In this document: positions 61,677 through 64,000 of the stretch, piece by piece
How positions within the stretch are numbered: position 1 is the stretch's first letter
Layout: the number at the start of each line of letters is the position of its first letter
Assembly (NCBI GenBank): GCA_963667425.1
Contig: OY763407.1
Span: forward strand, 1,798,001-1,862,000
From: G963667425 sp963667425 [NCBI: bacterium]
GTDB lineage: Bacteria; UBP6; UBA1177
Direction: 5' to 3'
Length of the DNA stretch: 64,000 bases
Program-made: the position numbers and the translations under genes
The notes under the pieces: model-generated
Databases searched by the model: none
Seen by the model: the letters and a program-made list of their open reading frames with translations, nothing else
Told to the model about the DNA's origin: nothing

Positions 61677-63668
61677 TTAAATTATTGTTTTTAAACCTTT
61701 TAAAATCAAAAATATTGCTTCATCAATAAATTGAGTAGCAAATAATCTTTTATTATCTTCATTTGTTAATCCATTATTAAGATTTTCAAATTTCAATTTG
61801 TCTAATAAAGAATTATAATCAAAACAAAAATCATTCTTTCTATTTTTTCCAAAATCCAACATATCTTTTAATCCAGGATTATTCTGAATCTGCCATTCTT
61901 CATTTAGCATATGACTTTGTGCACCTTCTATTATTTTACAGACACTAGATGTAACACCGCCAAACCCTCCAAGGAGAAAAAGAGGTTTTTTATTATTAAT
62001 TGCAATTAACACTTCTTCAAGAACACCAGGCATTTTTCCTTTATAACCACTATGTTTCCCGCCAGCACAAATCCTTACATCACATTTAGCTATCATTTTT
62101 TCACGCATATCTGTAAGACATCTACTCCACACAAAACAATTTTGAGAATTTTCAGGAGGAAGAAAAACTTCTTTATTACTAATAAGATCTTCAATATCTT
62201 CTGGAGGATTTATTTCCAACATTGATGCGACATGCTTATACTTTGCTTTCCAATCAATAACTGTTTCAGTGTCAGATTTATAAATTGGCCATGCAATATA
62301 ATTTTTCAAATGAACAGAATCATTTTGCAAACGAGATTTAATAACAGATGCTTCATTAAAAAGAAATTCTGTAAAACCTCCTGCTCTTAAATCACCTCCA
62401 TAAATAAGCGTCGATTTTCTAGCTAATAAATGTCTTGCTACATCTTGAGATAACAAATGAAGATGGCTTGCCGTCTGTCCTATATTCAACAATTCTTCTT
62501 CTGTTGGATCTGAAATTGAAATTCCTATATTTTTGTTTTTTAAGCACAATTCATCTGATGAAAGAAGCGTTTTAACTTCAACATCAAGTTCTTTAAATAA
62601 AAAAGACTCTTCTTCATAAACAGGAGGCTCAGGATAAACAATTTCCTTTATTTTTTCTTTTAATACTTTTTTTATATCGGAAAGTTCTGGAGGTCTTGCT
62701 ACAATAGTAGCATCTTTTGATATCAATCCTGTTTTTTGATACTCACAAAGCACTTTCTTAGCATAGAAAAAATGAATAGTTTCAAGTAAAGCAGCACTGA
62801 GAATTCTATATAAATCAAAATCTCCAATATCCTTATCTGCACAAATATGGACTCCTGGAATATTAGAAGCATATGGAAAACGCCGATCCTCAAATTCTTC
62901 AAGAAGATCAACGGCAATGATCGGTCTTTCATTTTCTTTTGCAAACATAATTTCTTTTTGACACCAGTAACGAGATGAATAAGGATCAGAATGAATTGCA
63001 ATTAATGTAGAGTCTTTAATATTGTTGAGAATTTCTTCATTAAATTTATATGCTGGAGCTATATCCGTGGCATCAAAAAACCTATTCATCGTAGAATTAT
63101 CAATAAATCTTTTTAATTTTTCTGCAAGGTTTAATCCTGTAGAACCTGTTTTAGCATGACTTAAAAACAGTTTCAGGGCGGTCTCGTTACCTTTTTTTAA
63201 TTCTTCAAATTTATCATTTAACGTGAAACGATAAATCTCGTGTGCAATAGAGATAAAAAACAGCTCTTTTTTGTAATCAGAATTAAATTGATAAGCTCTT
63301 ATAAAGTTATCATTTCTAATAGAAGCATCAATATTAAATGCCGTTTCATCCAATGCGACAGGAACAACAACGACATTATTCATGTCTGCTATTTTACTTA
63401 TATAGCAACTCCAATCTGAATCTGCTACGACATATTTGCTAATGAAAATAAAAACTATACTTTTATTTGCCTTAGAATTAATTTGAGGCGGTAAGCGTTT
63501 ACCACTTGTAGTATATATAAACAGTGGTAAATTCATTGCTCTAGAAAATGGTTTTTCAGGATCACGCTGAAAAAGATTTAAACAATGAGAAATTACAGGT
63601 GCAAGATCCTTTTTATCAGCGTAATGATACACAAAGCTAACAGATAATGGTGCATAAAAATCAACCAT
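61677..63668 (-). CDS. TIR-TIR-SLOG fusion protein (candidate anti-phage effector)
   Basis: This 663-residue protein starts at ATG 63668 (AAAGGAG six bases before). Residues ~8-110 resemble a TIR fold (VSFVYHYADKKDLAPVISHC; SIVFIFISKYVVADSDWSCY) but lack the catalytic Glu. Residues ~165-255 are a full TIR domain: LKLFLSHAKTGSTGLNLAEK and SSRYWCQKEIMFAK with catalytic E239. Residues ~378-600 form a SLOG (LOG/DprA-like) domain: NIGISISDP, LIYGGDLRAGGFTEFLF, ICAGGKHSGYKGKMPG with PGVLEE (547-552) and LFLLGGFGGVT. TIR domains cleave NAD; SLOG domains in Thoeris ThsA bind cyclic ADP-ribose isomers. An NAD-depleting effector gated by a nucleotide signal is my inference. Confidence 0.82.
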   Translation of the reverse strand: MVDFYAPLSVSFVYHYADKKDLAPVISHCLNLFQRDPEKPFSRAMNLPLFIYTTSGKRLPPQINSKANKSIVFIFISKYVVADSDWSCYISKIADMNNVVVVPVALDETAFNIDASIRNDNFIRAYQFNSDYKKELFFISIAHEIYRFTLNDKFEELKKGNETALKLFLSHAKTGSTGLNLAEKLKRFIDNSTMNRFFDATDIAPAYKFNEEILNNIKDSTLIAIHSDPYSSRYWCQKEIMFAKENERPIIAVDLLEEFEDRRFPYASNIPGVHICADKDIGDFDLYRILSAALLETIHFFYAKKVLCEYQKTGLISKDATIVARPPELSDIKKVLKEKIKEIVYPEPPVYEEESFLFKELDVEVKTLLSSDELCLKNKNIGISISDPTEEELLNIGQTASHLHLLSQDVARHLLARKSTLIYGGDLRAGGFTEFLFNEASVIKSRLQNDSVHLKNYIAWPIYKSDTETVIDWKAKYKHVASMLEINPPEDIEDLISNKEVFLPPENSQNCFVWSRCLTDMREKMIAKCDVRICAGGKHSGYKGKMPGVLEEVLIAINNKKPLFLLGGFGGVTSSVCKIIEGAQSHMLNEEWQIQNNPGLKDMLDFGKNRKNDFCFDYNSLLDKLKFENLNNGLTNEDNKRLFATQFIDEAIFLILKGLKTII

Positions 63669-63714
63669 TTTTTCTCCTTTAAAAAAATTATGCGACATCT
63701 AAAATTAACAATAA

Positions 63715-64000
63715 CTATTCATCTAAAACATCTTTTAAAAAATGATTTTTATTCTTTATGGACTCCAAAATCACAGTGGCGTCTTTTCTTCGTTTATCTT
63801 TTGGCAAAATGCTTTTAAGAAATTCATCAAGCGTCTCTAAAGTATAAACCCAAGGAACTATTTTCAAATAATCAGGAATATTAGAATCAATATTTTTTAA
63901 TTTGAGAGCAAAAAGTTCTTTTTCCGATTTTTTTGCATAACCAATTTCATAAGGAACCCACCAAGAACCTTTTGTTTCCTCTGAAAAGATACATAAAACA
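63715..64000 (-). CDS. TIR-like protein, 3' part (possible ThsB-like partner)
   Basis: The frame is open to the right edge; 95 codons are visible and the start lies outside. The first residues, LCIFSEETKGSWWVPYEIGY followed by AKKSEKELFALKL, match the second half of TIR/ThsB-like (MTH538-type) domains, including the W-V-x-x-E element with the conserved Glu. It ends 47 bases before the ATG of the TIR-TIR-SLOG gene, so both are probably one operon. The N-terminal half is needed to confirm the family. Confidence 0.65.
   Translation of the reverse strand, partial: VLCIFSEETKGSWWVPYEIGYAKKSEKELFALKLKNIDSNIPDYLKIVPWVYTLETLDEFLKSILPKDKRRKDATVILESIKNKNHFLKDVLDE

Noticed and set aside
62723-63001. 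92-codon frame inside the TIR-SLOG gene
   Set aside because: It is in a shifted frame within a coherent TIR domain; codons look random.
1-64000. CRISPR arrays, tRNA or rRNA genes, riboswitches
   Set aside because: No regularly spaced repeats, no cloverleaf or rRNA sequence, and no recognisable riboswitch consensus were seen by eye; a covariance-model scan would be needed to exclude small RNAs.

Overview
The window is an AT-rich stretch of a Gram-negative (diderm) bacterial chromosome. The evidence is an O-antigen type glycan cluster with a Wzx-like flippase, many lipobox lipoproteins, predicted outer-membrane barrels, YajC/SecD/SecF, a TolQ/ExbB-type protein and type IV pilins with sigma-54 promoters. 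Acidic-linker lipoproteins, an EGF-like Cys-rich lipoprotein N-terminus and a FrzS-like pseudo-receiver coiled-coil protein recall Myxococcota/Deltaproteobacteria-like anaerobes, but I cannot fix the phylum from sequence alone. I saw no rRNA, tRNA or CRISPR array.

Layout. 1-6.9 kb (+): surface-glycan operon (acyltransferase, two GT2, flippase, methyltransferase, two GT4), very A-rich. 6.9-9.0 kb (-): TMTC-like membrane/TPR protein. 9.0-12.3 kb: two type IV pilin genes (-), each with a -24/-12 promoter, flanking a PD-(D/E)XK/AAA-like gene (+) that has a consensus sigma-70 promoter and near-identical direct repeats on both sides; two copies of a double-hairpin repeat lie nearby in opposite orientation. 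12.3-14.6 kb (-): rpmH-rnpA-yidD-yidC. 14.8-36.7 kb (-): a long co-directional series with Gfo/Idh oxidoreductase, GT2, M20 peptidase, zinc-ribbon/NTPase, ApbE, PilB/GspE, FrzS-like protein, PfkB kinase, 5'-nucleotidase, diguanylate cyclase, a barrel protein switched off by a T9 tract, two thioredoxin-fold lipoproteins, PP2C phosphatase, DAG-kinase-like protein, SerA-like dehydrogenase and an ankyrin lipoprotein. 36.9-37.8 kb (+): serine acetyltransferase.

37.8-49.2 kb (-) is the most unusual part and looks like a RiPP (ribosomally made, modified peptide) locus. In order of transcription it holds a PqqD-like protein, a 2583-residue Ig/FG-GAP lipoprotein, a 48-residue precursor peptide too short for ordinary gene calling, an HprK-like P-loop kinase, a radical SAM/SPASM maturase, a fusion of a PqqD-like domain to a protein-arginine-methyltransferase (PRMT) fold with the double-E and THW signatures, and a small S26 Ser/His peptidase. 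The peptide genes are coupled by overlaps of a few bases. The predicted core has two Cys flanking its only Arg. My hypothesis is that the radical SAM enzyme, kinase and PRMT modify this peptide and the S26 enzyme removes its leader.

49.2-52.5 kb (-): a metallopeptidase/propeller/barrel protein and a DUF2059 lipoprotein. 52.8-58.4 kb (+): yajC-secD-secF-recJ-exbB/tolQ. 58.6-60.2 kb (+): ankyrin lipoprotein followed by gene debris. 60.2 kb to the end (-): a probable anti-phage defence island: an HNH/treble-clef membrane protein, a zinc-motif protein of unknown function, a TIR-TIR-SLOG fusion and the 3' end of a second TIR-like gene, resembling a variant of Thoeris.
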